The position numbers and the translations under genes are program-made. The notes beneath the pieces were generated by a model that saw nothing but the letters and a program-made list of their open reading frames with translations, was not told the DNA's origin and made no database searches. Source: Phenylobacterium sp. J367 (lineage in GTDB: Bacteria; Pseudomonadota; Alphaproteobacteria; Caulobacterales; Caulobacteraceae). From it: DNA of 64,000 nt. The DNA is taken from NCBI RefSeq assembly GCF_024699985.1, contig NZ_JAJONA010000001.1, positions 3,478,501 to 3,542,500 of the forward strand, written 5' to 3'. Below are positions 43,036 to 53,004 of this stretch, in pieces; position 1 is the first letter of the stretch, and every line of letters starts with the position of its first letter.

Positions 43036-44313
43036 ATGCGTGACGGCGGACGCCTTGCGGCGGCCATCGAGGTCCTTGGCGAGATCGAGACCCGGCATCG
43101 GCCGGTGCGGCTCGCCCTGAAGGCCTGGGGCGACGCCGCCCGCTACGCCGGCGCCAAGGACCGGGCGTTCGTGTCGGGTCTGGTGCTGGACGTGCTCCGC
43201 CGCCGCCGATCTCTGGCCTGGCGGATGGGCGACGACGGCGTCCGCGCCGCCGCGCTCGGCGCCCTCCGTTTCGCTTGGGACTGGCGGCTGGAGCGCGTGG
43301 CCGAGGCGGCGGGCGACGAGCCCCATGGACCCGGTCCGCTCACCGAGGCCGAGCAGACGGCGCTCAGGCATCCTGCGGACCTGTCGAGCGCTCCGGCCGC
43401 GGTGCAGGGCGACTATCCGGACTGGCTGGACGCCTCTCTGGCCCGGGCGTTCGGCGACGACCGGGCGGCCGAGATGGCGGCGCTGGCGGAGCGTGCGCCG
43501 GTCGACGTGCGGGTGAATCTGCTGAAGACCGATCCCGAACGGGCGCTCAAGGCGCTCGCGCCGCTGCATGCCGAGCCGGTGGAGGCGCTCCCGACGGCCT
43601 TGCGGATGCCGGCGCTCGACCCGACTGCGCGGTCCGGCGCGCTGGAGCAGGTGCCGCAGTTCTCCAAGGGCTGGTTCGAGGTTCAGGACCTCGGCTCCCA
43701 GATCGCGGCCGCCGCAGCCGGCGACGTGAAGGGCAAGCAGGTCCTCGATCTCTGCGCCGGCGGTGGCGGCAAGACCCTGGCGCTGGCCGGCGCCATGGCC
43801 AACACCGGTCAGATCTACGCCTATGACAGCGATGCCCGGCGGCTCTCCGACACCGTCCGCCGCGGCGACCGCGCCGGCGTCCGCAACCTCCAGGTCCGCT
43901 CGCCGATCCAGCCGGACGCCCTGAAGGGCCTCGACGGCAAGATGGACGTCGTCTTCATCGACGCCCCCTGCACCGGCACGGGCTCCTGGCGGCGCCACCC
44001 GGACACCAAGTGGCGCCTGACCGAGGACACGCTGAAGAAGCGCCAGGCCGACCAGGACCAGGTGCTCGACGACGGCGCGCGCTTCGTGAAGCCGGGCGGC
44101 CGCATCGTCTACGTCACCTGCTCGATCCTGCCGGACGAGGACGAGGACCGCGTGGCGGCCTTCCTGGAGCGCCATCCGGAGTTCCAGGTCCGCCCGGCCA
44201 CGGACGACCCGAAGCTCGCCGCCAACCTCACGCCTGACGGCTTTCTGCGCCTCTCGCCGCGCGCCTCCCAGACGGACGGCTTTTTCGTCGCCGTGCTGGA
44301 GAAACCCCGCTAA
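43036..44313 (+). CDS. RsmB/NOP-family rRNA (cytosine-5) methyltransferase
   Basis: 425 aa. The N-terminal ~140 residues are the NusB-like helical part. The SAM domain shows VLDLCAGGGGKTLALAGAMA, the proline-cysteine motif VVFIDAPCTGTGSWRR and the catalytic Cys in RIVYVTCSILPDEDE, the two-cysteine arrangement of m5C methyltransferases. The best match in role is RsmB (m5C967 of 16S rRNA), but paralogues are common. It lies between guaB and guaA on the same strand. Confidence 0.92.
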   Translation: MRDGGRLAAAIEVLGEIETRHRPVRLALKAWGDAARYAGAKDRAFVSGLVLDVLRRRRSLAWRMGDDGVRAAALGALRFAWDWRLERVAEAAGDEPHGPGPLTEAEQTALRHPADLSSAPAAVQGDYPDWLDASLARAFGDDRAAEMAALAERAPVDVRVNLLKTDPERALKALAPLHAEPVEALPTALRMPALDPTARSGALEQVPQFSKGWFEVQDLGSQIAAAAAGDVKGKQVLDLCAGGGGKTLALAGAMANTGQIYAYDSDARRLSDTVRRGDRAGVRNLQVRSPIQPDALKGLDGKMDVVFIDAPCTGTGSWRRHPDTKWRLTEDTLKKRQADQDQVLDDGARFVKPGGRIVYVTCSILPDEDEDRVAAFLERHPEFQVRPATDDPKLAANLTPDGFLRLSPRASQTDGFFVAVLEKPR

Positions 44314-44322
44314 CGGAGCCCC

Positions 44323-45886
<1,564 letters not shown>

Positions 45887-45888
45887 TC

Positions 45889-45910
45889 CGATAGCCTTCA
45901 GAGGCTATCG
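45889..45910 (+). terminator. Stem-loop behind guaA, terminator or integration-site structure
   Basis: CGATAGCC (45889-45896) pairs perfectly with GGCTATCG (45903-45910) around TTCAGA, two bases after the guaA stop. It may terminate guaA, though no T run follows. Its place between guaA and an integrase also makes it a candidate part of the attachment site. Confidence 0.45.
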
Positions 45911-46053
45911 CAGAAGCCCGGCAAGCCCACGTAAGTCATTGAACAAAAACGTGATTGCTGCCGTCATCTATCGGTACCTATCGGGGAGCAGCAGCTCGTT
46001 CTGGCGGTAATCATGACGGCGTCCCTCCCGCTTGCTCGCGATGAGTCTCGGCG

Positions 46054-46161
46054 ATACCGTCATCTGGAAAGCACCGCGTGACGGTATTTTTGAGAGCGGA
46101 AGCCTCGGAAATATAAAGGAAAGCTGGTGTTTGGAGTCGCTCCGAAGGGGGTGACGGTATT
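46054..46161. repeat. Repeated TGACGGTAT boxes before the integrase gene
   Basis: TGACGGTAT occurs at 46079-46087 and 46152-46160 on the plus strand (both followed by T) and inverted as ATACCGTCA at 46054-46062. The last copy lies just before the integrase start. Such arrays are typical of arm-type integrase binding sites or of an autoregulatory operator. From 45911 to 46175 no gene is visible. Confidence 0.45.
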
Positions 46162-46175
46162 CTCTGGAGTCTACC

Positions 46176-47432
46176 GTGCTTACCGACACCGCGCTCAAGA
46201 ACCTGAAGCCCAAGGAGAAGGCGTATAAGGTCGCTGACCGCGACGGCATGTACGTCCACGTGACGACCTCGGGGTCGATCACCTTCCGCTACGATTACCG
46301 TTTGCATGGGCGCCGCGAGACGCTGACGATCGGCAAGTACGGGCCATCAGGTCTGTCCCTGGCGCGAGCGCGTGAGAAGTGTCTCGATGCCCGTCGGGCG
46401 GTGGCCGAGGGGCTTTCGCCCGCCCAGGAGAAGCAACGCGAGAAGCGGCGGGTCCTAGAGGCAAAGAGCTTCGGTGAGTTCGGGGAGCGCTGGTTCAAAG
46501 AGGCGCCTATGGCCGACAGCACCAGGGCGATGAGGCGCTCGATCTTCGAACGCGACCTGCTTCCGGCCTTTCGCAATCGCCTGTTGTCGGAGATCACGCC
46601 GGACGACCTGCGAGCCCTGTGCGCCAAGATCAAGGGTCGCGGCGCTCCCGCTACCGCAATCCATGTCCGGGACATCCTCAAACAGATCTACGGCTTCGCG
46701 ATCCTCCATGGTGAAAAGGTCCGGAATCCCGCGGACGAGGTCGGACCCGCGTCGATCGCAACCTTCGTGGCGAAGGATCGCGCCCTATCGCCTACCGAGA
46801 TCCGGATCATGCTGAAGCAGCTGGAGCATGTGCCGACGCTGCCGACTATCCGGCTCGGTCTGAAGCTGATCCTGCTCACGATGGTCCGGAAGAGCGAGCT
46901 GCAGGACGCAACCTGGGATGAGGTCGACTTTGAGAACGCGGTCTGGTCCATCCCGAAGGAGCGGATGAAGCGCTCGAAGGCCCACAATGTTTACCTGTCG
47001 GAGCAGTCCCTCGACATCTTGATCGCGCTGAAGACCTGCGCAGGAAACTCTCGGTTCCTGCTGCCGTCGCGCTACGATGCCGACGCACCAATGTCCCGCG
47101 CTACCTTCAACCGCATCACGACGGCGGTCGCGGAACGCGCGAAGAAGGAGGGGCTGCCACTCGAACCGTTCACGGTTCACGACCTGCGGCGGACCGGCTC
47201 AACCTTGCTGAACGAGCTCGGCTTCAACCGAGACTGGATCGAGAAGGCTCTGGCCCATGAGGACAGCCGCTCGTCTCGGGGCGTCTACAACAAGGCCGAG
47301 TACGAGCCGCAGCGACGGCACATGCTCCAGGAATGGGCCGACATGGTCGACGCGTGGGTTGATGGCCGGAAGCGTGCGCCGACGCTCTATCCGCCGAGCA
47401 TGGAGCTGGGCCCGTTAGACGCTACTGTCTGA
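46176..47432 (+). CDS. Tyrosine-recombinase integrase of a genomic island
   Basis: 418 aa. The GTG start has GGAG 7 bases upstream. Residues 1-90 are the arm-binding DUF4102 domain (LTDTALKNLKPKEKAYKVAD, RRETLTIGKYGPSGLSLA); 95-190 the SAM-like core-binding domain. The catalytic domain has Arg in MVRKSELQDATWDEV, HDLRRTGSTLLNELG (H-x-x-R), His in ALAHEDS and the nucleophile Tyr in RGVYNKAEYEPQR. This P4-type integrase probably recombines at the guaA 3' end. The convergent AlpA-like gene overlaps its 3' end by 11 bases. Confidence 0.95.
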   Translation: MLTDTALKNLKPKEKAYKVADRDGMYVHVTTSGSITFRYDYRLHGRRETLTIGKYGPSGLSLARAREKCLDARRAVAEGLSPAQEKQREKRRVLEAKSFGEFGERWFKEAPMADSTRAMRRSIFERDLLPAFRNRLLSEITPDDLRALCAKIKGRGAPATAIHVRDILKQIYGFAILHGEKVRNPADEVGPASIATFVAKDRALSPTEIRIMLKQLEHVPTLPTIRLGLKLILLTMVRKSELQDATWDEVDFENAVWSIPKERMKRSKAHNVYLSEQSLDILIALKTCAGNSRFLLPSRYDADAPMSRATFNRITTAVAERAKKEGLPLEPFTVHDLRRTGSTLLNELGFNRDWIEKALAHEDSRSSRGVYNKAEYEPQRRHMLQEWADMVDAWVDGRKRAPTLYPPSMELGPLDATV

Positions 47433-47715
47433 CCGGTCGCGCACGGCGCTGGCGGACGTCCGGAGAGGGCGACCTGGCAATGAGGGAGGCGTCTGACGCG
47501 CGGCGACGCTCATCGATCCAAGCTTCCACCTCCGCCAGATCCCAGACGACGCACCGCGGTGTCAGGTTGAATCGGCGCGGAAATTCGCCACGTTGCTCAA
47601 GCTCGTAGATGGTCGTGTCGGCCAACGGAACAATGCGGCGAAGTTCCGCCCGGCGGACTGTGCGCCGGTAGCGCGGCCCCGAGCCGCCTAGCGCACCGGA
47701 GACGTCAGTAGGCAT
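47422..47715 (-). CDS. AlpA-type HTH DNA-binding protein
   Basis: 97 aa from an ATG with AGGAG 8 bases upstream. The core RRAELRRIVPLADTTIYELE then GEFPRRFNLTPRCVVWDLAE and VEAWIDERR is the AlpA/MerR-like excisionase fold. Such small regulators of P4-like islands activate integrase or drive excision. The C-terminus is an Arg-rich tail (RQRRARPVRQ). Confidence 0.85.
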   Translation of the reverse strand: MPTDVSGALGGSGPRYRRTVRRAELRRIVPLADTTIYELEQRGEFPRRFNLTPRCVVWDLAEVEAWIDERRRASDASLIARSPSPDVRQRRARPVRQ

Positions 47716-48073
47716 CTGCAATTCTCCTGACCTGCTTGCATGGAATCGCACTTGCTGCGTGCAGGGAAGGGGCCTCTCAAGCGCGTAGTACAAACGACGC
47801 CGTTCGCGCGGGAATGGGCGAGTTCTGACCCTTAGCTGACGCTCGCAAGGTCCGCTTCTCGGGTGGGCGCAGGGACTGCCGAGTAACAACTTCTGACTTA
47901 GCTGCTATCGGGAGCATCTGGCTTGTCGGAAGTAAGGGTAGGGCGCCGAATCCTGAGCCCGGCTCGTGTGGCAAATCCTTGTCTCGAACACTGACCATTG
48001 CTTGCGACAGTTTCGAGACTCGCGCCGCGTGACAGCTTTGCTTTAGATGGTGCTGGAGCGGGGCGGAGTGGAC
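47716..48073. other. Intergenic region, no gene seen
   Basis: About 360 bases of lower GC between the AlpA-type gene and the ATPase operon. It must contain the promoters of both divergent units, but I see no convincing -35/-10 pair, repeat or RNA. Confidence 0.4.
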
Positions 48074-48271
48074 ATGACCGACAGGAGTCATCTGGACGAG
48101 TTCGGGGCTAGCCGACAGGACGAATTGTCGAAGCAGCTGATAGCTACCTTCATCGCCGGCCACCGCAATCCGACGGTCAAAACAGCCGACTTGGTCACGC
48201 GCCTCAAGGACGTAATGGAGAAAGCCCTGCAGGAGCCGGCCGATGCGGCTGAAAGCTCTCACCGTCCGTAA
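48074..48271 (+). CDS. Small protein, possible middle component of an ABC-ATPase system
   Basis: 65 aa, MTDRSHLDEFGASRQDELSK and onwards, all helical and charged, with GGAG 6 bases before the ATG; an in-frame start lies 9 codons earlier. Its stop lies 29 bases inside the following ATPase gene in another frame, the mark of tight translational coupling. No homologous family is recognised. In the ABC-three-component systems described computationally, a small partner precedes or follows a Rad50-like ATPase; size and position fit, sequence homology is untested. Confidence 0.6.
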   Translation: MTDRSHLDEFGASRQDELSKQLIATFIAGHRNPTVKTADLVTRLKDVMEKALQEPADAAESSHRP

Positions 48272-50681
48272 TTTCCGGGGCTTCGGCAGCGCGGCCGACC
48301 CCATCGACCTCGATAAGGATCTCGTCCTGTTCTACGGGCCGAACGGCCATGGCAAGACGAGTTTCGCCGAGGCTATCGAGTGGCTGTTCTACGGCACCAC
48401 GAAGCGCCGCCAGCGGGGGGAGGATTTCAGCAAGGCTGAGTACGCCAACACCTTCGCCAACGTTCATGGCGGGACGCCGACCGAAGTCTCTCTGAAGGTC
48501 CATCTCAATGGCAAAGACGTCGAGCTGAGCCGGCGGCTGGGGCCGAAGGAGTCGTCGGAGACGTTCATCGACGGCGTCTCCGGTGCCTTCTCCAGTCTTG
48601 GCATAAACGCGCTCGAGGCCTTCTACCCCGTGGTCGCGCAGCATGGATTGCAGACGTTCGTCCATTCCAAACCTAAGGACCGACGCGACGCCATCTGTGC
48701 GGCGTTCGGTCTGGAGGAGCTGACCAACCTCAAATCTGCTTTGGAAAGCGCCCGTGGCTCGTTTCAGCGGACGCCGCCCGCCGCCGTGACGGAGGCGCGT
48801 GCGAAGCTCTCGGCCTTGGTTCAGGGCCTCGCCCTAACCCCGGCGACCACCGACGTGGCCCGACGGTGGGGTGAGGCGCCGGTGTCTGTTGACCTGGTGC
48901 GAGACGAAGCCGCGCTACTTGCCGGCGCAGCCGAGTTGACCGGTCAGCCTTGCGCCAACCGAGCAGAAGCGATCCAGGCGCTGCGCGCCGCGCGGGCGAC
49001 TGTCGGCCGCGCCGTTTTCGACACTGCGCCTGTGGCGCTCGCGGAGAACCACGCGGATCTGAAGCGCGACGCCGTCGATCGACTGAGTGCGCTGCAATCC
49101 GCGTCCGCGACAGTCGATGATGCGGTGGCCGCGGTTTCCGCCGCGACCGCCGCCAGCTACAGCGCCGCGCTGCTCAGGTTCTGGTCGGAGGGCTTGGCGA
49201 TCGCCGGCGATCGGGCCGACTGCCCCATGTGCGAAGAGCCGACGCTCGGCGACGCCCATAAGGCCGCGCTGCGTGAGCGGATCGCAGCCTCTGAGGAGCT
49301 GGTTACCGCGACCGACATCCTGACGAAAGTCTCGCAGTCCTGGCAGGAAGCTTTTAACCCCGCGGTCAGCGCTGTCACGGCCCTAGGCCTGCGCGGGCTG
49401 GACGAGATCGGCCGGAGTGGCCTCGTCACGATCCTCGGTGCGCATGAGCATCTCGATGACTACCTGGCGGCTCATGACACCTTCGCGCTGCGGCAGCGCG
49501 AGTTGGGCGACGCCCTGCGACGCAACAAAGAACTTGGGACGGCCACACGTGAGCGCGCCGGAACGGCGGCAGGCCTGCCCGGTTTGGTGGAGGATCGAAA
49601 GGCCGCGAGAGCGGCGCTAGAGAGCGCCGCGCGCGCATTCGCTCAAGCACTCGACGCCTACGAGGTGGGTTGGGGGCTGGTGGCCGGATCGGTTGAGGCC
49701 GTGATCGCCGGCAACAATGTGGTCGCCCGGATCGACGCGGTCGGAAAGGCGCTTGCCCTCGGGGACGCGGTGGAGACCTTGGCGCGATACGCCGCTATTC
49801 TTGAAGAGACTCAGGTGCTGATCCGTGCGGTCGAAGCAAGTGCTCAGCGCAAGCAAGAAGACCTGCTGAAATCGCGGGGAACAGAGGTCGCGCACCTCTA
49901 CAAGCTGCTGAACCAAGGCGCGCTCGTCGGGTTCGACACGATGGAGCCGGCCAACGACGCCTTGAAGCTGCACGCCACCAGCTTCGGCGTACGGATGCCG
50001 GCCGCGGCCAACCTCAGTGAATGTCAGTTGAATTGCCTCGGCTTGGCCGTCTGGCTGATGCGCGCCACCACCAAGACCTCACCGTTTGGTTTCATCCTTC
50101 TGGACGATCCGGTTCAGGCAATGGATGACGACCATGCCGAAGCCTTCATCGCCCAAGTCGTCCCCCATCTCATCGACGACCACGGCAAACAGGTGGTGGT
50201 GTTGTCCCACGTGCGCAGTGTCACGGACAAGTTGCGCGCCCTGAACCTCCACCGGTCGACACAACTCTTCCACTACGAGAACTACCTTCAGACCGGCCCT
50301 GTGATCGTGCTGCAGGCGCGGCTCCAGCAGCAGTTGGCGGAGATCAAGGGCGCGGCCGCCGGCAATGAGGCCAATCGCCAATACGCCGTCGATCGCCTGC
50401 GCGTGCTCGTTGAGGAGTTTGTGCGCGAGCTTCACCTCGGGAAAACCGGCCAACAGCCGCCTGCCAACTACGACACTGCGAATTCAGGCCAGTTGCTCGA
50501 ACTCTTCAGGGTGATCCCCGGCACCGCACCGGAAGACCACGCCGGCATGAAGGACACGGTGCGGTTCTGCGATCCGGCCCACCATAGCCAGGTGGGTTAC
50601 GCGCCTCCGCAGAAGAGCGCCATTCAGCCTCATATCGACAGGGTCGCAGGCTTGATGAAGAAGTACGGGCTCATGAAGTAG
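48243..50681 (+). CDS. Rad50/SMC-like ABC ATPase with zinc-hook motif
   Basis: 812 aa; ATG with AGGAG 6 bases upstream. N-terminal lobe: MRLKALTVRNFRGFG, Walker A YGPNGHGKTSF, then EAIEWLFYG. Residues about 150-540 are Ala/Leu/Glu-rich helical arms interrupted by DCPMCEEPTLGD near residue 325, a CxxC that looks like the zinc hook of Rad50. C-terminal lobe: LSECQLNCLGLAVWL (ABC signature), Walker B GFILLDDPVQAMDDDH and the H-loop VVVLSHVRS. A tail of about 140 residues follows. The arms are short compared with true Rad50. DNA sensing or tethering in a defence system is the likely role, inferred from the island context. Confidence 0.9.
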   Translation: MRLKALTVRNFRGFGSAADPIDLDKDLVLFYGPNGHGKTSFAEAIEWLFYGTTKRRQRGEDFSKAEYANTFANVHGGTPTEVSLKVHLNGKDVELSRRLGPKESSETFIDGVSGAFSSLGINALEAFYPVVAQHGLQTFVHSKPKDRRDAICAAFGLEELTNLKSALESARGSFQRTPPAAVTEARAKLSALVQGLALTPATTDVARRWGEAPVSVDLVRDEAALLAGAAELTGQPCANRAEAIQALRAARATVGRAVFDTAPVALAENHADLKRDAVDRLSALQSASATVDDAVAAVSAATAASYSAALLRFWSEGLAIAGDRADCPMCEEPTLGDAHKAALRERIAASEELVTATDILTKVSQSWQEAFNPAVSAVTALGLRGLDEIGRSGLVTILGAHEHLDDYLAAHDTFALRQRELGDALRRNKELGTATRERAGTAAGLPGLVEDRKAARAALESAARAFAQALDAYEVGWGLVAGSVEAVIAGNNVVARIDAVGKALALGDAVETLARYAAILEETQVLIRAVEASAQRKQEDLLKSRGTEVAHLYKLLNQGALVGFDTMEPANDALKLHATSFGVRMPAAANLSECQLNCLGLAVWLMRATTKTSPFGFILLDDPVQAMDDDHAEAFIAQVVPHLIDDHGKQVVVLSHVRSVTDKLRALNLHRSTQLFHYENYLQTGPVIVLQARLQQQLAEIKGAAAGNEANRQYAVDRLRVLVEEFVRELHLGKTGQQPPANYDTANSGQLLELFRVIPGTAPEDHAGMKDTVRFCDPAHHSQVGYAPPQKSAIQPHIDRVAGLMKKYGLMK

Positions 50682-50699
50682 CGTTGCGGAGCCTGTGCT

Positions 50700-51419
50700 G
50701 TGGCGGCAATCACCCTGACGAACGGCAAGGCCTGGGCGTCGCAAAAGGCGGCCAAGGCCCATTTCAAAGAGATTCTCCACACCTATGCCAATGGTGCCCC
50801 TGTCGATGATCCGGGTCATCATGACGACCTTGCAGCCCTGGTCGTGCGGCTCGATGCTGTGCTGCCGGCCGAAGAGCGTAAGGGGACGGCAGGCATCGTC
50901 CGGTTCGAGCGGCGATTGAACACAGGGGCCGGCTTCGCGACGCCGGGGTTCTGGCTGGTGCGGCCTAACGGTGAGGCGACCGATTTCAGTTACCTCACGG
51001 CGATCGAAGGGCGGGCGAAATCCCAGGATCTGGAATTCGCCGACGCCTGTCGCCGAGCGGTCGCCGGTGAGCTCGCCGCCTTCATGCGCGCCGAATTCGC
51101 GCGCTCTTCGAACGGTGTCGTTGCATGCGCTCTAACGGGCGCGCGCATTGCGCAGGCCGAGGCCCATGTCGATCATGACGATCCGAGCTTCGCTTCGATC
51201 ATCCTCAGTTTTCGTCAGGCTCAGGGCTGGGTCGGCTCAGTGCCGGCCGGCGTGCTGACGAGCGGCGCAGATGCTCAAACCACTACGACCTTTGTTCGCC
51301 CCGCCGATGAGGCTGCGTTCCGCGCGTTCCACCAAGCTCATGCGAAATTGCGCGTCGTCAGCGTGGCGGCGAACCTCGCCCGGGCGGCCAGCCAGCGCCG
51401 ACCAGCGCCCATCGCCTAG
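50700..51419 (+). CDS. DUF3223/DCL-like protein with HNH-like AHVDH motif
   Basis: 239 aa; GTG start with GGAG 8 bases upstream, 18 bases behind the ATPase. Residues 1-110 (KAAKAHFKEILHTYANG, GFWLVRPNGEATDFSYLTAI) fit the DUF3223/DCL pattern as I know it. Residues about 140-175 (CALTGARIAQAEAHVDHDDP) pair a Cys with HxDH, resembling a degenerate HNH/treble-clef nuclease site. The stop-start spacing makes it the third gene of the operon and the candidate effector. Assignment is by eye; no nuclease activity is known to me for this family. Confidence 0.75.
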   Translation: MAAITLTNGKAWASQKAAKAHFKEILHTYANGAPVDDPGHHDDLAALVVRLDAVLPAEERKGTAGIVRFERRLNTGAGFATPGFWLVRPNGEATDFSYLTAIEGRAKSQDLEFADACRRAVAGELAAFMRAEFARSSNGVVACALTGARIAQAEAHVDHDDPSFASIILSFRQAQGWVGSVPAGVLTSGADAQTTTTFVRPADEAAFRAFHQAHAKLRVVSVAANLARAASQRRPAPIA

Positions 51420-51619
51420 AGGCGATCCGCCCATCGGCCGATTTCGGCCAGCATTGTGTGTTCTTAATCTCGCAGCGGTCCGGTCGTGAAAAGACGGTTC
51501 ACATAACCGCTTGCTGAGAGTTCGGCGTCGCTGCCATCCGCAAGCTGAAGCAGGCTTAGCCGGAGCGACGGATGCTTGATGCAGGCCTTCGGCTTGCAAT
51601 GAGAGTCCGCTCCTGATGC

Positions 51620-51634
51620 TGTGGACGGCTCCCC
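51620..51634 (+). repeat. Left sub-terminal inverted repeat of the IS
   Basis: TGTGGACGGCTCCCC, exact reverse complement of 52944-52958. Confidence 0.85.
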
Positions 51635-51679
51635 GCCACCGCGGGAGCGTGAGCTTCTGCAGAGCAGGAGGAGCAAGCC

Positions 51680-52705
51680 ATGGGCCCGGTCGTCACGGTC
51701 GGTCTGGATATCGCCAAGTCCGTCTTCCAAGTGCACGGGGTTGATGCAGGCGGCGAGGTCGTTTTCCGGCGGCAGATCAGGCGAGCGCAGTTGTTGCGGT
51801 TCTTCGTGGATCAACCGGCCTGCCTGGTGGGGATCGAGGCGTGCGCAACAGCCCATTACTGGGCGCGAGAACTGAGCCGGCTGGGCCACACCGTGCGGCT
51901 CATGCCGCCCAGCTACGTGAAGCCCTACGTGAAGCGGCAGAAGAACGACGCGGCCGACGCCGAAGCGATCTGCGAGGCCGTCACCCGGCCGACGATGCGC
52001 TTCGTCGAGGTGAAGAGCCCAGAGCAGCAGAGCGTCATGGTCCTGCACCGGGTGCGCACGATGCTGATGCGCCAGCGGATCCAGCTGTCGAACGCCATTC
52101 GTGGCCACATGGCCGAGTTCGGCTTGGTGGCGCCGATCGGGCGGGAGGGCCTGCAGAGCCTGATCAGGTTGGTCGAAGCGGGTGACCCGTCGATCCCTGA
52201 GGAGGCGAGGGCTTGTCTGGAGATGCTGGCCGCGCAGCTAAGCCTGGTGAACCAGCAACTCCTTGAGACTGACCGCCAGATCCGGGCAAGCGTCCGAGCG
52301 AGCGAGGTCGGGCGCAGGCTGATGGGCATTCCGGGCGTCGGGCCATTGCTCGCCAGCGCCCTCGTCGCCACGGTTGCTGAACCCTCGGCGTTCAAGTCTG
52401 GCCGCAACCTGGCCGCCTGGATCGGACTCGTTCCGAAGCAGAACTCCAGCGGCGGCAAGGAGCGGCTGGGCGGGATCACCAAGCAGGGAGATCGGTACCT
52501 GCGCCAACTGATGGTGGTCGGCGCGCTGGCCGTCGTCCGCTATGCCGAGCGGCATGGGACACGGCGGCCGTGGCTGGTTCAGTTGCTCGCCAGGCGGCCG
52601 ACGAAGGTGGCCACCGTGGCGCTCGCCAACAAGATGGCCCGCATGGCCTGGGCGATCATGACCAGCGGCCAGGGCTACCGCGAGCCGGAACTCCGAGCGG
52701 CCTAG
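51680..52705 (+). CDS. IS110-family transposase (bridge-RNA-guided recombinase type)
   Basis: 341 aa, intact. The RuvC-like DEDD domain: Asp in TVGLDIAKSVFQVHG, Glu in LVGIEACATAHYW, and the D-x-x-D pair in KNDAADAEAICEA. A helical middle part is followed by the transposase_20 domain: LMGIPGVGPLLASALVA and the Ser-containing NSSGGKERLGGITKQGDRYL. A strong AGGAG ribosome site lies 7-10 bases upstream. Members of this family recombine DNA guided by an RNA from the element's own end. Confidence 0.96.
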   Translation: MGPVVTVGLDIAKSVFQVHGVDAGGEVVFRRQIRRAQLLRFFVDQPACLVGIEACATAHYWARELSRLGHTVRLMPPSYVKPYVKRQKNDAADAEAICEAVTRPTMRFVEVKSPEQQSVMVLHRVRTMLMRQRIQLSNAIRGHMAEFGLVAPIGREGLQSLIRLVEAGDPSIPEEARACLEMLAAQLSLVNQQLLETDRQIRASVRASEVGRRLMGIPGVGPLLASALVATVAEPSAFKSGRNLAAWIGLVPKQNSSGGKERLGGITKQGDRYLRQLMVVGALAVVRYAERHGTRRPWLVQLLARRPTKVATVALANKMARMAWAIMTSGQGYREPELRAA

Positions 52706-52943
52706 AAACCAGCGCCTCGGCGCACCAAGCTTGGGAAGGGCGGTGACAGACTAACGCATCCAGCCGGTCGATACCGAAGGACAGGAAAACCCAGTTGCGC
52801 CAGGGCGCCTCGAGCGCGTGCTTTTGGTCGGGACCGGTCCTCGCGGAAGGCATTATGGCCAGCGGCCACGTGAGCCGCACCAACAGGTCGAACACATGGC
52901 CGCACCGACCAGCTCAGCGGAAGTCCAGAACACCCTTGCCAAT
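52706..52943 (+). ncRNA. Candidate bridge-RNA region in the IS right end
   Basis: No gene of its own; it lies between the transposase stop and the right repeat. Short hairpins are visible, e.g. GCGCC-tc-GGCGC just after the stop and GCGGC-cacgtga-GCCGC near 52862-52880. In IS1111-group elements the guide RNA is encoded here. The RNA limits and the target- and donor-binding loops cannot be set by eye. Confidence 0.35.
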
Positions 52944-52958
52944 GGGGAGCCGTCCACA
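52944..52958 (-). repeat. Right sub-terminal inverted repeat of the IS
   Basis: GGGGAGCCGTCCACA, exact reverse complement of 51620-51634. Confidence 0.85.
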
Positions 52959-53004
52959 CATGGCGCATGTCGGCCCTGCGCGAGTAGATCGACTTCGCGT
53001 GCGA

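Larger units (their letters stand above)
51620..52958 (+). mobile_element. IS110-family (IS1111-type) insertion sequence
   Basis: The element comprises a complete transposase gene flanked by a 15-bp sub-terminal inverted repeat (51620-51634 and 52944-52958). Left flank to the gene is only 45 bases, right flank about 240 bases. This is the layout of the IS1111 group, where the non-coding right end holds the guide (bridge) RNA. The exact ends lie a few bases outside the repeats; IS110 elements make no clear target duplication. It sits between the ATPase operon and the GHKL gene without breaking either. Confidence 0.85.

Noticed and set aside
48371-48382. ATCGAGTGG in the ATPase gene, same as near the guaA 3' end, as attR
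   Set aside because: Only 9 bases match, and they encode the conserved AIEWLF motif of the ATPase.
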